A DNA stretch of 64,000 nt from Pseudotabrizicola formosa (GTDB lineage Bacteria; Pseudomonadota; Alphaproteobacteria; Rhodobacterales; Rhodobacteraceae): assembly GCF_002900965.1 (NCBI RefSeq), contig NZ_PJOM01000002.1:310001-374000 (forward strand), written 5' to 3'. The notes beneath the pieces were generated by a model. That model was not told the DNA's origin. It saw only the letters and a list, made by a program, of their open reading frames with translations, and did not search any database. This document shows, piece by piece, positions 42,269 to 51,904 of the stretch (its first letter is position 1; each line of letters opens with the position of its first letter). Position numbers and translations under genes: made by a program.

Positions 42269-43546
42269 ATGTCGAATTTCAAGGGAGCGCTGCTGGCCTC
42301 TGCCATTGCCGTCACGGCAGGGCAGGCCATGGCACAGGATGAGACGATCAAGGTGGGCGTTCTGCATTCGCTGTCAGGCTCGATGGCGATTTCGGAAACC
42401 ACGCTGAAAGACGTGATGCTGATGCTGATTGCCGAACAGAACGCCAAGGGAGGCGTCTTGGGCAAGCAGCTGGAAGCGGTGGTGGTCGACCCGGCCTCTG
42501 ATTGGCCGCTGTTCGCCGAAAAGGCGCGCGAGCTGATGACCGTGTCGAATGTCGATGTGATGTTCGGCTGCTGGACAAGCGTGTCGCGCAAATCGGTGCT
42601 GCCGGTGATCGAGGAGTTGAACGGCTTGCTGTTCTACCCGGTGCAGTATGAAGGCGAGGAGTCGTCCAAAAACGTGTTCTATACCGGGGCCGCCCCGAAC
42701 CAGCAGGCGATCCCTGCCACCGATTACTTCCTTGAAGAACTGGGCGTGGAGAAATTCGCGCTTCTGGGCACCGATTACGTCTATCCGCGCACCACGAACA
42801 ACATCCTCGACAGCTATCTGAAATCCAAGGGCATCGCCGAAAGCGATATCTTTGTGAACTACACGCCCTTTGGCCATTCCGACTGGTCCAAGATCGTGGC
42901 TGATGTGGTCGCCTTGGGTGCCGATGGCAAGAAGGTCGGCGTGATTTCCACCATCAACGGCGATGCCAATATCGGTTTCTACAAGGAACTCGCCGCCGCC
43001 GGCATTTCCGCCGACGACATCCCGGTCGTGGCCTTTTCGGTGGGTGAGGAAGAACTGTCGGGCCTCGATACGTCCAACCTCGTCGGCCATCTGGCGGCCT
43101 GGAACTACTTCCAGTCGGCAGAGTCAGAGCTGAACACCGAATGGATCGCCAAGTGGAAAGCCTTTGCCGGTGAAAACCGCGTGTTCAACGACCCGATGGA
43201 AGCGCATGTGATCGGTTTCAACCTGTGGGTCCAGGCCGTGGAAAAGGCCGGTACCACCGATGTCGATGCGGTGCGCGAAGCGATGTATGGTCTGGAAACC
43301 CCGAACCTGACCGGGGGCATCGCCAAGATGCTGCCGAACCATCACCTGACCAAGCCGGTCCTGATCGGCGAGATCCGCGCTGATGGCCAGTTTGACATCG
43401 TATCCTCCACCGACCCTGTCCCCGGCGACGCCTGGACCGATTTCCTGCCGGAATCGGCTGTGCTCGAGGCTGACTGGGCCGAACTGGACTGCGGCATGTA
43501 CAACACCGAAACCAAGACCTGCGTTCAGATCAAATCCAACTACTGA
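42269..43546 (+). CDS. urtA: urea ABC transporter substrate-binding protein
   Basis: A 425-residue periplasmic binding protein with a signal peptide (cleavage after AMA). IKVGVLHSLSGSMAISE at the mature start and VFYTGAAPNQQ, GTDYVYPRTTN and DPMEAHVIGFNLWVQAVE match UrtA of the urea/short-chain amide HAAT family. It captures urea for UrtBC-UrtDE. A strong hairpin follows the stop. GAGGGA lies upstream of the ATG. Confidence 0.93.
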   Translation: MSNFKGALLASAIAVTAGQAMAQDETIKVGVLHSLSGSMAISETTLKDVMLMLIAEQNAKGGVLGKQLEAVVVDPASDWPLFAEKARELMTVSNVDVMFGCWTSVSRKSVLPVIEELNGLLFYPVQYEGEESSKNVFYTGAAPNQQAIPATDYFLEELGVEKFALLGTDYVYPRTTNNILDSYLKSKGIAESDIFVNYTPFGHSDWSKIVADVVALGADGKKVGVISTINGDANIGFYKELAAAGISADDIPVVAFSVGEEELSGLDTSNLVGHLAAWNYFQSAESELNTEWIAKWKAFAGENRVFNDPMEAHVIGFNLWVQAVEKAGTTDVDAVREAMYGLETPNLTGGIAKMLPNHHLTKPVLIGEIRADGQFDIVSSTDPVPGDAWTDFLPESAVLEADWAELDCGMYNTETKTCVQIKSNY

Positions 43547-43553
43547 CCGCATC

Positions 43554-43582
43554 CGGGCGGGGGGCAACGTGCCTCCCGCCCG
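43554..43582 (+). promoter_or_regulatory. intercistronic hairpin between urtA and urtB
   Basis: CGGGCGGG pairs with CCCGCCCG, and the stem extends inward with G-U and GGC/GCC pairs to about 12 bp. There is no T-run. Such hairpins after the binding-protein gene often protect its mRNA or reduce readthrough, giving excess binding protein over permease. Confidence 0.6.
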
Positions 43583-43619
43583 TTCCGCACGACCCCTCAT
43601 TCCAAAACAAGGCCCACCC

Positions 43620-45593
43620 ATGCGCGCCGCCATTGCTGCCGTCTTTCTTGTGCTGCTGTCGCTGATCCCGCTTGGCGGTCTTGCCCAGACCAGCCCGCCG
43701 GTGGCCGAAGCCTCCTCTGCCGCCGAAATCGTCGAAGAAAACCGCGCCCAGATCGAACGCCCCTCGCGCCAGACCATTGGTCCGGTGATCGCGGCCCTGG
43801 CTGCAAGTGGCGACCCGCAGGCGGTCACGATCCTGTCGGCATGGGCCGACCGTGGCCTTGGCATCCGCAAATCAGACGGGGCCTTCGTGCTGCTGTCCAC
43901 GGGGCAGGATGGCTATGCCCTGCGCAGCCTTGACGGCGCCGATGCAGGCACAGCACCCCGTGCCGACATCACCGAACTGCGTCCCAATTCCGGCGTGCGC
44001 GCGGTGATCGCTACGGCGCTGGTGCAATTCCAGCTCAACGATCCAGATCCCGCCCGCCGGGCCGATGCGCTGACCACCATCGCCCGCGATCCTGCCCCAG
44101 AGCTGCTGGACCCTCTGCGCGCCTCGATCGAGGCCGAGACTGACCCCGCCCTGCGCGCGCAGAAAGACCGGCTGAACCGTCTGCTCACCCTGCGCTTTGA
44201 CCCTGACAGCGCCACGCGCATTGCAGCGATTGAAAGCTTTTCCGGCGATCTGGGCCTTGATCTGCGCGCGGCGCTCAACCCGCTTCTGGCCACCACCCGC
44301 CGCGCCGCGCCGCTGGGTACCACGATTGAGGGCAATATCGCCCGCGATCTGGACCCCGGCAGCGACCTGTCCGAGACCGAGGCCTATGACCTGCTGGTCG
44401 CCGCCGACCTTGCCCCTGCGCGCCTGACCACGCCCGAGCTGAAGGCCGCGCTCGCCGCAAATATCGTTGACGGGGCTGTCGCAGGCATCCCCTTGGCCGA
44501 GCTGAACACCCAAAGCGCGCGCAACCGTGCCTATACCGCGCTGGAACAGGCCGGCACCGTGCCTGTGGCCGCCACCGATGAAGAGGTGACGCAGATCATT
44601 GCGGGCCATCAGTTCGTGGAAACCTACTCCGAACCCGACAGTGCCGTGACCACCGCCGCGCAGGACGTGCTGACCGGAATCGAGGTGAAGCTCGCCGCAA
44701 TGCAGGTGGCAGACCTGTCGCTCGACGCGCTGTCGCTGGCCTCGATCTATTTTCTGGCCGCCATCGGTCTGGCCATCACCTTTGGCGTGATGCGGGTGAT
44801 CAACATGGCGCATGGCGAATTCATCATGATGGGGGCCTACACCGGCTATGTGGTGCAGCTGTTCATCCCCAACTACACCCTGTCGCTGATCGTGGCGCTG
44901 CCGCTGGCGTTTCTTGTCACCTTCATGGCCGGCGTGGCAATGGAGCGGCTGGTGATCCGCCATCTGTACAAGCGGCCGCTGGAAACGCTGCTCGCCACCT
45001 TCGGCATCTCCATCGCCTTGCAACAGCTGGCCAAGAACATCTTCGGCACACAGGCCCGTCCGCTGACCTCTCCGGCCTGGCTCGATGGCGCGCTGACCTT
45101 CAACGATATCGTGTCGATCAGCTATATCCGGGTGGCGATTTTCGTCCTCGCCATCCTGTTCCTGCTGTTCTTTCTCTGGCTGATGAAACGCACCCGGCTG
45201 GGGCTGGAGGTGCGGGCAGTGACGCAAAACCCATCCATGGCCGCCTCCATGGGCATCAACCCCGACCGGATCAACATGCTGACCTTCGGCCTCGGCTCCG
45301 GTATTGCAGGCATTGCGGGCATCGCCATCGGCCTGTTCGCGCAGGTCACCTCAGAAATCGGTCAGGCCTATATCGTGCAAAGCTTCATGACCGTGGTGGT
45401 CGGCGGGGTGGGCAATATCTGGGGCACGCTGGCAGGCGCGCTGATGATCGGCACGCTGCAAAAGGGAATCGAGTTCCTGAATCCCTCCAACACGCTTGCA
45501 GCCCAGACCTACATGATCCTGTTCATCATCCTCTTCATCCAGTTCCGGCCAAGGGGCATCATCGCCCTCAAGGGCCGCGCGGCGGGGGATTGA
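43620..45593 (+). CDS. urtB: urea ABC transporter permease UrtB
   Basis: A 657-residue protein: a signal peptide, an extracytoplasmic domain of about 330 residues typical of UrtB, then a LivH-type permease with about eight helices. FGVMRVINMAHGEFIMMGAYTGY, LLATFGISIALQQL and the EAA-like segment AVTQNPSMAASMGIN are seen. With UrtC it forms the membrane channel for urea. The start at 43620 precedes the signal peptide. Copy A of the dispersed repeat lies between it and urtC. Confidence 0.92.
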   Translation: MRAAIAAVFLVLLSLIPLGGLAQTSPPVAEASSAAEIVEENRAQIERPSRQTIGPVIAALAASGDPQAVTILSAWADRGLGIRKSDGAFVLLSTGQDGYALRSLDGADAGTAPRADITELRPNSGVRAVIATALVQFQLNDPDPARRADALTTIARDPAPELLDPLRASIEAETDPALRAQKDRLNRLLTLRFDPDSATRIAAIESFSGDLGLDLRAALNPLLATTRRAAPLGTTIEGNIARDLDPGSDLSETEAYDLLVAADLAPARLTTPELKAALAANIVDGAVAGIPLAELNTQSARNRAYTALEQAGTVPVAATDEEVTQIIAGHQFVETYSEPDSAVTTAAQDVLTGIEVKLAAMQVADLSLDALSLASIYFLAAIGLAITFGVMRVINMAHGEFIMMGAYTGYVVQLFIPNYTLSLIVALPLAFLVTFMAGVAMERLVIRHLYKRPLETLLATFGISIALQQLAKNIFGTQARPLTSPAWLDGALTFNDIVSISYIRVAIFVLAILFLLFFLWLMKRTRLGLEVRAVTQNPSMAASMGINPDRINMLTFGLGSGIAGIAGIAIGLFAQVTSEIGQAYIVQSFMTVVVGGVGNIWGTLAGALMIGTLQKGIEFLNPSNTLAAQTYMILFIILFIQFRPRGIIALKGRAAGD

Positions 45594-45605
45594 GCATGCT
45601 GTTCT

Positions 45606-45660
45606 CATTATCTGTTCGCAAATATCCCGGGGGGTCCGGGGGGCTGGCCCCCCGGTCCGA
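45606..45660 (+). repeat. REP-like dispersed element, copy A (intergenic urtB-urtC)
   Basis: Begins CATTATCTGTTC, then AAATATCCCGGGG and a GC hairpin CCGGGGGG / CCCCCCGG. It occupies nearly all of the 82 bp between urtB and urtC. It shares the left 22-base block and hairpin with copies at 58370, 62219 and 63639. Confidence 0.85.
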
Positions 45661-45675
45661 CGGCAGGAGCATGCA

Positions 45676-46908
45676 ATGACCCGCACATATCTTTCCCGAA
45701 ATCCTTCGGTTCTGTGGTTCCTGCTGATCCTGTCCGGGTTCACCCTCGGCGTCACCCTGCTCTCCCAGGCCTATGGCGTGGCGTTCCTGTCCACCTCCTT
45801 CATCAAGACCCTTGGCATGACCCTGTGCCTCTGTCTCGTTGCCCTCGCGATGGATCTGATCTGGGGCTACGCCGGTATCCTCAGCCTTGGTCACATGGCG
45901 TTCTTCGCGCTTGGTGGCTACATGATCGGCATGTGGCTGATGTATGCCCGGACCGAGGCGATCGTCATCACCGCCCTGTCCAACGAGGCGCTTCCCGCCA
46001 CGGCGCAGGAGATCCAGAACGGCATCGCGGCACAGATCTTTGGCGTGGTGGGGGCATCGGAACTGCCGCCCGTGTGGCTGTTTGCCCATTCGCTGCCGCT
46101 GCAGTTGCTGCTGGTGGTGCTGGTCCCGGGACTTCTGGCGCTGATCTTCGGCTGGCTGGCGTTTCGCAGCCGCGTGACGGGGGTGTATCTGTCGATCCTG
46201 ACTCAGGCGATGACCCTGGCCCTCGCGCTCTATCTGTTCCAGAACGATTCCGGCCTGCGCGGCAACAACGGTCTGTCAGGATTGCAGAACATCCCCGGTC
46301 TGGACGGGGTGTCGCAAGACCGGGTGTCGGTCTGGTTCCTCTGGGCATCGGCCTTTGCCCTCGGGTTGGGCTATCTGCTGGTGGCCTGGGTGGTGTCGGG
46401 CAAGTTCGGCTCCGTCATCCGCGCCATCCGCGATGACGAGGCGCGGGTGCGCTTCCTTGGCTATTCGGTCGAGGGCTACAAGCTGTTCGTCTTTACCCTG
46501 ACCGCGATCATCGCGGCCATTGCCGGCGCGCTTTACTACCCGCAGGCGGGGATCATCAACCCGGCGGAACTGGCCCCGATTGCCAGCATCTACCTTGCCG
46601 TCTGGGTGGCCATCGGCGGGCGCGGGCGGCTCTATGGCGCGGTGATCGGCGCGGCCTTTGTCTCGCTGCTGTCGTCCTGGTTCACTGGCGGGCGGGCCCC
46701 CTCGATCAACCTGGGCTTTTATACCATCAACTGGGTGGACTGGTGGCTGATCCTGCTGGGCCTGTCCTTTGTGGGCGTTACCCTGTTCGCGCCCAAGGGC
46801 ATCGGCGGGCTGGTCGACCTGTGGCAGGGCCTGCGCACGCCCGACCGCAAGGGGGCGGACCTTGGGCCGGGTGACGGGTCGCTGTTGGAAAAAGAGGCCA
46901 AGAAATGA
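45676..46908 (+). CDS. urtC: urea ABC transporter permease UrtC
   Basis: A 410-residue LivM-type permease with about ten helices. GYAGILSLGHMAFFALGGYMIG, GNNGLSGL and AIRDDEARVRFLGYSVEGYK are conserved in UrtC. It pairs with UrtB. The ATG at 45676 follows AGGAG, which lies just after repeat copy A. The stop overlaps the urtD start. Confidence 0.93.
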   Translation: MTRTYLSRNPSVLWFLLILSGFTLGVTLLSQAYGVAFLSTSFIKTLGMTLCLCLVALAMDLIWGYAGILSLGHMAFFALGGYMIGMWLMYARTEAIVITALSNEALPATAQEIQNGIAAQIFGVVGASELPPVWLFAHSLPLQLLLVVLVPGLLALIFGWLAFRSRVTGVYLSILTQAMTLALALYLFQNDSGLRGNNGLSGLQNIPGLDGVSQDRVSVWFLWASAFALGLGYLLVAWVVSGKFGSVIRAIRDDEARVRFLGYSVEGYKLFVFTLTAIIAAIAGALYYPQAGIINPAELAPIASIYLAVWVAIGGRGRLYGAVIGAAFVSLLSSWFTGGRAPSINLGFYTINWVDWWLILLGLSFVGVTLFAPKGIGGLVDLWQGLRTPDRKGADLGPGDGSLLEKEAKK

Positions 46909-47654
46909 CGCAGCTTCTGGAAGTCTCCGGCGTGTCCGTCACCTTTGACGGGTTCCGCGCCATCAACAACCTGTCGTTCAACATCGGCCCGGCAGAGTTG
47001 CGCGCCATCATCGGCCCGAACGGGGCGGGCAAGACCACATTCATGGACATTGTCACCGGCAAGACCCGGCCCGACGAGGGCAAGGTGCTGTGGGGGGATC
47101 GGTTGCAATCCTTGCTGGCGATGTCCGAGGCCCAGATCGCCCGGGCCGGGGTGGGCCGCAAGTTCCAGCGCCCCACGGTGTTCGAGGATCAGACGGTCGC
47201 CGACAATCTGATGATGGCGCTGAAGGCGGCACGTGGGCCGCTGGCGGTGCTGTTCTGGTCGCCCAAACCCGCCGACCACGCCCGCGTGGCGGAACTGGCG
47301 ACTGAGGTGGGGTTGGGCGACGCGCTTGGCCGCAAGTCGGGGGAGTTGAGCCACGGACAAAAGCAATGGCTGGAAATCGGCATGCTCCTAGCGCAGGAGC
47401 CGAAGCTGTTGCTGGTCGATGAACCGGCAGCGGGCATGACGCTGGCCGAACGCGAGCATACCACACGGCTGCTGGTGGACCTTGCCAAGACCCGCGCGGT
47501 GGTTGTGGTGGAGCATGATATGGAATTCGTGCGCCGCCTGAACTGCAAGGTGACCGTACTGCACGAAGGGTCTGTGCTGGCCGAGGGCACACTGGACCAT
47601 GTCACCCGCAATCCGCAGGTGATCGACGTTTATCTGGGGCGGTCGGAACGATGA
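46905..47654 (+). CDS. urtD: urea ABC transporter ATPase UrtD
   Basis: A 249-residue LivG-type ATPase: Walker [10 protein letters not shown] near residue 37, [16 protein letters not shown] (typical of UrtD), signature [13 protein letters not shown] and Walker [12 protein letters not shown]. It energises urea import at the inner membrane. It overlaps urtC and urtE by four bases each. Confidence 0.93.
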   Translation: MTQLLEVSGVSVTFDGFRAINNLSFNIGPAELRAIIGPNGAGKTTFMDIVTGKTRPDEGKVLWGDRLQSLLAMSEAQIARAGVGRKFQRPTVFEDQTVADNLMMALKAARGPLAVLFWSPKPADHARVAELATEVGLGDALGRKSGELSHGQKQWLEIGMLLAQEPKLLLVDEPAAGMTLAEREHTTRLLVDLAKTRAVVVVEHDMEFVRRLNCKVTVLHEGSVLAEGTLDHVTRNPQVIDVYLGRSER

Positions 47655-48346
47655 TCAGAACCGAAAACCTGACGCTGCATTACGGCGGCAGCCAGATCCT
47701 GCATGGCATCAGCATGGAGGCCCGCGCGGGCGAGGTGACCTGCGTGATGGGCACCAACGGGGTTGGCAAGACCTCGCTGCTCAAGGCGCTTGCGGGGACG
47801 CACCCGCGCTCGGGCGGCAAGCTTTGGCTGGCGGATGAACCGGTCGGAATCGTGCAGCCGCAGGCCATGGCGCGGCGCGGGCTGGCGGTTGTGCCGCAGG
47901 GGCGGATGATCTTTCCGCTGCTGACGGTGCGCGAGAATATGGAAACCGCCTATGCCTTGCTGCCCCGGGCCGAGCATCGCATCCCGGATGAGATCTTTGA
48001 GTTGTTCCCGATCCTCAAGGACTTCCTGCACCGTCGCGGCGGCGATCTGTCGGGCGGGCAGCAGCAGCAGCTGGCGATTGCCCGCGCGATGATCATGAAG
48101 CCCCGGGTTCTGCTGCTGGACGAGCCGACCGAAGGCATCCAGCCCAACATCATCCAGCAGATCGGGCGGGTGATCGAATACCTCAAGGGCAAGGGGGATA
48201 TGGCGATCATTCTGGTCGAGCAGTATTTCGACTTTGCCTATGGGCTGGCTGACCGCTTCTATGTGCTCAAGCGGGGCGAAGTGGCGCTGGAAGGGGACAA
48301 GGCGACGCTGTCCAAAGAGGTGCTGCGGGCCACGGTTTCGGTCTGA
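47651..48346 (+). CDS. urtE: urea ABC transporter ATPase UrtE
   Basis: A 231-residue LivF-type ATPase: Walker [31 protein letters not shown], signature [15 protein letters not shown] and Walker [15 protein letters not shown]. It forms the ATPase dimer with UrtD. It is the last gene of the urt operon; no clear terminator follows. Confidence 0.93.
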   Translation: MIRTENLTLHYGGSQILHGISMEARAGEVTCVMGTNGVGKTSLLKALAGTHPRSGGKLWLADEPVGIVQPQAMARRGLAVVPQGRMIFPLLTVRENMETAYALLPRAEHRIPDEIFELFPILKDFLHRRGGDLSGGQQQQLAIARAMIMKPRVLLLDEPTEGIQPNIIQQIGRVIEYLKGKGDMAIILVEQYFDFAYGLADRFYVLKRGEVALEGDKATLSKEVLRATVSV

Positions 48347-48418
48347 GCGGGACGGGTGTAACACAGCGGGCAGGCACTGTGAAATGTTTATAATCAAGGA
48401 CTTGAGGTGTGCGTAGTA

Positions 48419-48435
48419 AGAAGTTTTTAACTTCT
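48419..48435 (+). terminator. candidate short hairpin after urtE
   Basis: AGAAGTT / AACTTCT with a TTT loop lies 73 bp after the urtE stop in an AT-richer stretch. It could be a weak terminator or an operator; no T-run follows. Confidence 0.35.
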
Positions 48436-48486
48436 GCCGACAGATACCGAGCCAGTGCACCGAATGAAAGGCCCCCGGTCTTGCGT

Positions 48487-48507
48487 TATGCGCAGGAAAT
48501 GTGCATA
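48487..48507. promoter_or_regulatory. candidate operator for the RHH protein
   Basis: TATGCGCA (48487-48494) and TGTGCATA (48500-48507) form an inverted repeat with one mismatch, 36 bp upstream of the ribbon-helix-helix gene, in the location expected for autoregulation. Confidence 0.4.
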
Positions 48508-48542
48508 TTCTGCTCATCAGGAAGCAAAGCGTGGATCCCGGA

Positions 48543-48752
48543 ATGAGTGTGCGATTTAACCTTGTGCTGTCGGATGACCTTAACAGCGCGATTGAGCAGG
48601 TTGTCACCGAAAGTGAAAGCAACAAAAGTGAAGTGATCCGCAAGGCGCTCCAGCTTTTCATTGCGGCGCAGGATGGCAAAAAGCGGGGTCTGAAACTTGG
48701 TCTGGTCGAACCCAAAACGCGCCAGATGGAAACCGAGTTTGTCGGTCTGTGA
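48543..48752 (+). CDS. ribbon-helix-helix (CopG-like) DNA-binding protein
   Basis: A 69-residue protein with the RHH pattern: beta strand MSVRFNLVLSDDL, helix NSAIEQVVTE, and SNKSEVIRKALQLFIAA, as in CopG/ParD antitoxins and repressors. The C-terminal 20 residues (after GKKRGLKLG) are an extension with no known match. An ATG at 48543 is preferred; a GTG at 48501 would add residues unlike the family. It overlaps the next gene by four bases (GTGA). Confidence 0.75.
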   Translation: MSVRFNLVLSDDLNSAIEQVVTESESNKSEVIRKALQLFIAAQDGKKRGLKLGLVEPKTRQMETEFVGL

Positions 48753-49024
48753 CCAATCCTCAGATCTATGATCTGTCTGCCGCTCCGAAAGGGCATACCT
48801 ATACCGCGACAGTGAAGCCCGAAGAGTCGAACAAGGACGCCTGGGTGCGCGTGATCAAAGACCTGACCCTGTTCTTTGCGGCGCTGTCCTTTCTTGCTGT
48901 GCTGGCATGGATCTGCGTTACGACCGTTCAATCGGAAACTGCGGCATCCGAGGAAAAGAAATGGGCAATGTCATTCCTGACCGGGGCCGCGGGGGGTCTG
49001 ATCGGCTATCTGGTCAAGAAGTGA
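48749..49024 (+). CDS. small two-helix membrane protein paired with the RHH gene
   Basis: A 91-residue protein starting from GTG inside the stop of the RHH gene. A soluble N-terminus (KPEESNKDAW) is followed by two hydrophobic helices (about 41-60 and 75-89, ending LIGYLVKK). No family is recognised. The gene order, RHH regulator then small membrane protein, resembles an antitoxin-toxin or repressor-effector pair, but nothing shows toxicity. Confidence 0.6.
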   Translation: MTNPQIYDLSAAPKGHTYTATVKPEESNKDAWVRVIKDLTLFFAALSFLAVLAWICVTTVQSETAASEEKKWAMSFLTGAAGGLIGYLVKK

Positions 49025-49068
49025 ACCCGCATCTTCTCCTTCCCGCAGAACGTTTCCCCAAAAAAGCA

Positions 49069-49096
49069 AAAGGCCCCGGAGCGATCCGGGGCCTTT
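49069..49096. terminator. bidirectional terminator, membrane-protein gene / cycA
   Basis: A 12-bp stem AAAGGCCCCGGA / TCCGGGGCCTTT with a 4-base loop, flanked by A-rich sequence on the left, between the convergent genes ending at 49024 and 49117. Confidence 0.88.
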
Positions 49097-49116
49097 GCCT
49101 TGCCTGTACGGGCAGA

Positions 49117-49599
49117 TCAGTTGGTAACAGCCGGTGCGGCCTCGCCCTCGGCGGCAGGCTCTGCTGCGGGCGAGAGCGACGCGATGTAGGCATAGACATC
49201 AAGACGCTCTTTTTCATTGGCGAGTTTGAACGCCATCTTCGAGCGGGCGCCGCTGTCATCCAGACGGGCCTTGAGGAACTTGGCCGGATCGGCCGCATAT
49301 TCGAGGAACGAGGCTTCGTCCCAGACAAAGCCGGTTGCGCCAAGGGCAACCAGATCATCGCCATAGCCGTTGAAATCGGCCTGGCTGCCTGCAACACGGC
49401 CCGGCAGGCCATACAGGTTCGGGCCAGTCTTGGCGGCGCGGCCGCCCAGCACGTTGCCATCGGCATCCGCAATCACGTGGCAGGTCTGGCACTTGTTGAA
49501 CACACGTTCACCGGCAGCGGCATCCCCGGTCGCCTGAGCCATGGCGGGCGCAGTGAAGGCGAGCGAGGCAAATGTCATAACAGTCATAGCGAGTTTCAT
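49117..49599 (-). CDS. cycA: cytochrome c2
   Basis: A 160-residue periplasmic c-type cytochrome. A signal peptide ends in AMA before QATGD; the heme site is CQTCH near residue 38; KTGPNLYGLPGR and the axial Met in SKMAFKLANEKERLD match class I cytochrome c2 of Rhodobacter. It carries electrons from cytochrome bc1 to the photosynthetic reaction centre. The C-terminal 20 residues after YIASLSP are an Ala/Pro/Glu-rich tail not seen in the short c2. GGAGG precedes the ATG. It is the last gene of the photosynthesis block. Confidence 0.92.
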   Translation of the reverse strand: MKLAMTVMTFASLAFTAPAMAQATGDAAAGERVFNKCQTCHVIADADGNVLGGRAAKTGPNLYGLPGRVAGSQADFNGYGDDLVALGATGFVWDEASFLEYAADPAKFLKARLDDSGARSKMAFKLANEKERLDVYAYIASLSPAAEPAAEGEAAPAVTN

Positions 49600-49755
49600 A
49601 AAGGGTCCTCCGAAGTGAATTCTATGGGATACAAATGCATCCCGTTGGCGAAAAGGCAAGTCACGCGCGCGTGCAGCGGGCGAGTATCTTTTTTCAGATG
49701 GATGAAACCCATGGCAGGGCCCCTGCGTTCCCGGCACGATTTCAGGCACCAGACG

Positions 49756-50967
49756 TCAGGCGACCGCGTGGGCAAGCGCGCATTGCCGCCACAGCGAGGC
49801 CAGCGCGGTCACCAGATGGTCGATATCGGCATCGGAATGCAGCGGTCCGGGGGTGATGCGCAGCCGTTCGGTGCCTTTTGGCACGGTGGGATAATTGATC
49901 GGCTGCACATAGATACCCCAGTCGTTCATCAGGATATCGCTGATCATCTTGCATTTGACCGGATCGCCGATCATCACCGGGATGATGTGGCTGTCATTGG
50001 CCAGATGCGGGATACCGGCACGGTCCAGCCGGGTGCGCAGTTGGGCCACGCGGTCTGCCTGTGCATCGCGCTCGGCCGAAGATTGCTTGAGGTGCCTGAT
50101 CGACGCGGTGGCGGCGGCAGCGACTGCCGGGGGCAGGGCGGTGGTGAAGATGAAGCCGCTGGAAAAGCTGCGGATGAAATCAACCAGCGGCGCCGATCCG
50201 GTGATATAACCGCCGACGCAGCCAAAGGCCTTGCCCAGCGTGCCCTCGATCAGGTCGATGCGATGGGCCAGGCCCTCGCGCTCGGTCACGCCGCCACCGC
50301 GCGGGCCATACATGCCGACGGCATGGACCTCGTCTATGTAGGACAGCGCGCCATGGGCTTCGCAGACCTCGACAATCTCGCGGATCGGGGCGACATCGCC
50401 ATCCATGGAATAGACGGACTCGAAGGCCACGATCTTGGGCCGGTCGCCCACCGCATGCAGCTTGCGGTCCAGATCGCGCCAGTCATTGTGGCGCCACAGC
50501 ACCTTGTCGGCGCGGGAATGGCGGATGCCTTCGATCATCGAGGCATGGTTCTTTTCATCCGACAGGATCACCGCGCCCGGAATGCGCGCGCCAAGCGTGC
50601 CAAGGGCGGCCCAGTTCGACACATAGCCCGAGGTGAACAGCAGCGCCGCCTCCTTGCCATGCAGATCGGCCAGTTCGGATTCCAGCAGGATATGGTGGTG
50701 ATTGGTGCCGCCGATGTTGCGGGTGCCGCCGGCGCCCGTGCCGCAGGCGCGCACGGCATCGACCATGGCGTTCACCACCGACGGATTCTGACCCATGCCC
50801 AGATAATCGTTGGAACACCACACCGTCACATCGCGCAGCGCCCCGTCCTTGTGGTTGTCGGCGCGGGGGAAATTGCCGCAGCGGCGTTCCAGATCGGCAA
50901 AGACGCGGTAATTGCCTTCAGCTTTCAGGGTGTCCAGATGGCTGGTGAAGAGGGCGTCAAAGTCCAT
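49756..50967 (-). CDS. hemA: 5-aminolevulinate synthase
   Basis: A 403-residue PLP enzyme that condenses glycine and succinyl-CoA to 5-aminolevulinate, the first step of heme and bacteriochlorophyll synthesis. [36 protein letters not shown] and the PLP Lys in [12 protein letters not shown] near residue 248 are diagnostic. It overlaps the puhE stop by 11 bases, so it is transcribed with the photosynthesis genes. Confidence 0.95.
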   Translation of the reverse strand: MDFDALFTSHLDTLKAEGNYRVFADLERRCGNFPRADNHKDGALRDVTVWCSNDYLGMGQNPSVVNAMVDAVRACGTGAGGTRNIGGTNHHHILLESELADLHGKEAALLFTSGYVSNWAALGTLGARIPGAVILSDEKNHASMIEGIRHSRADKVLWRHNDWRDLDRKLHAVGDRPKIVAFESVYSMDGDVAPIREIVEVCEAHGALSYIDEVHAVGMYGPRGGGVTEREGLAHRIDLIEGTLGKAFGCVGGYITGSAPLVDFIRSFSSGFIFTTALPPAVAAAATASIRHLKQSSAERDAQADRVAQLRTRLDRAGIPHLANDSHIIPVMIGDPVKCKMISDILMNDWGIYVQPINYPTVPKGTERLRITPGPLHSDADIDHLVTALASLWRQCALAHAVA

Positions 50968-51805
50968 GGGTCTTTTCTTTCAACGTCGGGTGCAGGGTCT
51001 GCATCGCCTGCGGTTGCGATTTGCGCTCGGGCAGCATCCAGCGCCAAAGCTTCTGGTCGGGAAGCGGGATGACCATGAACCAATGCTCCAACAGCGCGAG
51101 CAGGGTCAGGGCAGACAGGAGGGTAAAGCCGATCAGCGTGCCATTGGTGGTGGCGGTAAAGGCGCGTTCCAGAAAACAGTAGGACGCATAGCTGAGCGCG
51201 GTGACCGACAGCGGGAACACCCAGTTCATCGGCGCGCGCCGGAAATGGCTGGCCAGATGCGACAGTGGGCGGGGCAGAAATTCGGTATGGATGCGCGGCA
51301 CGCCGAAGAACAGGTTCAGCTTGGCGGAAATGCGCGCAAAGAACAGGATGGCAAAGGTCCAGAGGCCGAAGATATTGGCGGCATCAAGGGTCAGGATCAC
51401 AATGGCGGCCAGCAGGGCGATCAGCAGCAGCTCGTGCCACAGGATGGTGCCGATGGCGCGGAAGAACCGCGCTTGCAGCGGCGCATCCGGCGGGCAGGGC
51501 ACCGTGTTCGGCCCGGCAATGATGCCCGACAGAAAGGCAAGCTCGACCCAGCCCCAGACCGCCAGCGCCGAGAGAAACGACAGGTAGGCCCCGAGGGCCG
51601 ACGTGTCGGCCCGCGTCTCGTTCAGGCCGATGATCCCCGCCAGCAACAGCGGCAGGCCCAGCAGCACCGACCACAGATGCGCGTCCCGGCCCGCGTTATC
51701 GGCCCGGCGCACGCGCCACAGGATGATGCCGGTGGAAAACCACCACAGGAAAATGGCGGACAGAGCCGCAATCCACGGGTTGGTCAGGGTCCATGCGTCA
51801 GTCAT
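50957..51805 (-). CDS. puhE: photosynthesis cluster membrane protein PuhE
   Basis: A 282-residue protein (DUF3623 family) with about seven membrane helices, opening [22 protein letters not shown] and containing [12 protein letters not shown] and [15 protein letters not shown]. PuhE modulates reaction-centre and bacteriochlorophyll levels in Rhodobacter capsulatus. It sits between acsF (100 bp) and hemA, the usual place. GGGGGG precedes the ATG at 51805. Confidence 0.88.
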   Translation of the reverse strand: MTDAWTLTNPWIAALSAIFLWWFSTGIILWRVRRADNAGRDAHLWSVLLGLPLLLAGIIGLNETRADTSALGAYLSFLSALAVWGWVELAFLSGIIAGPNTVPCPPDAPLQARFFRAIGTILWHELLLIALLAAIVILTLDAANIFGLWTFAILFFARISAKLNLFFGVPRIHTEFLPRPLSHLASHFRRAPMNWVFPLSVTALSYASYCFLERAFTATTNGTLIGFTLLSALTLLALLEHWFMVIPLPDQKLWRWMLPERKSQPQAMQTLHPTLKEKTHGL

Positions 51806-51904
51806 GCGTGGCCCCCCTGTGTCCAGAGGGGCCACACACGGCGGCGGGACGCGCCCATCCCGCAGCCGCAATCACCGCTGTCGCGGCGATATGATGGCGA
51901 TCGG

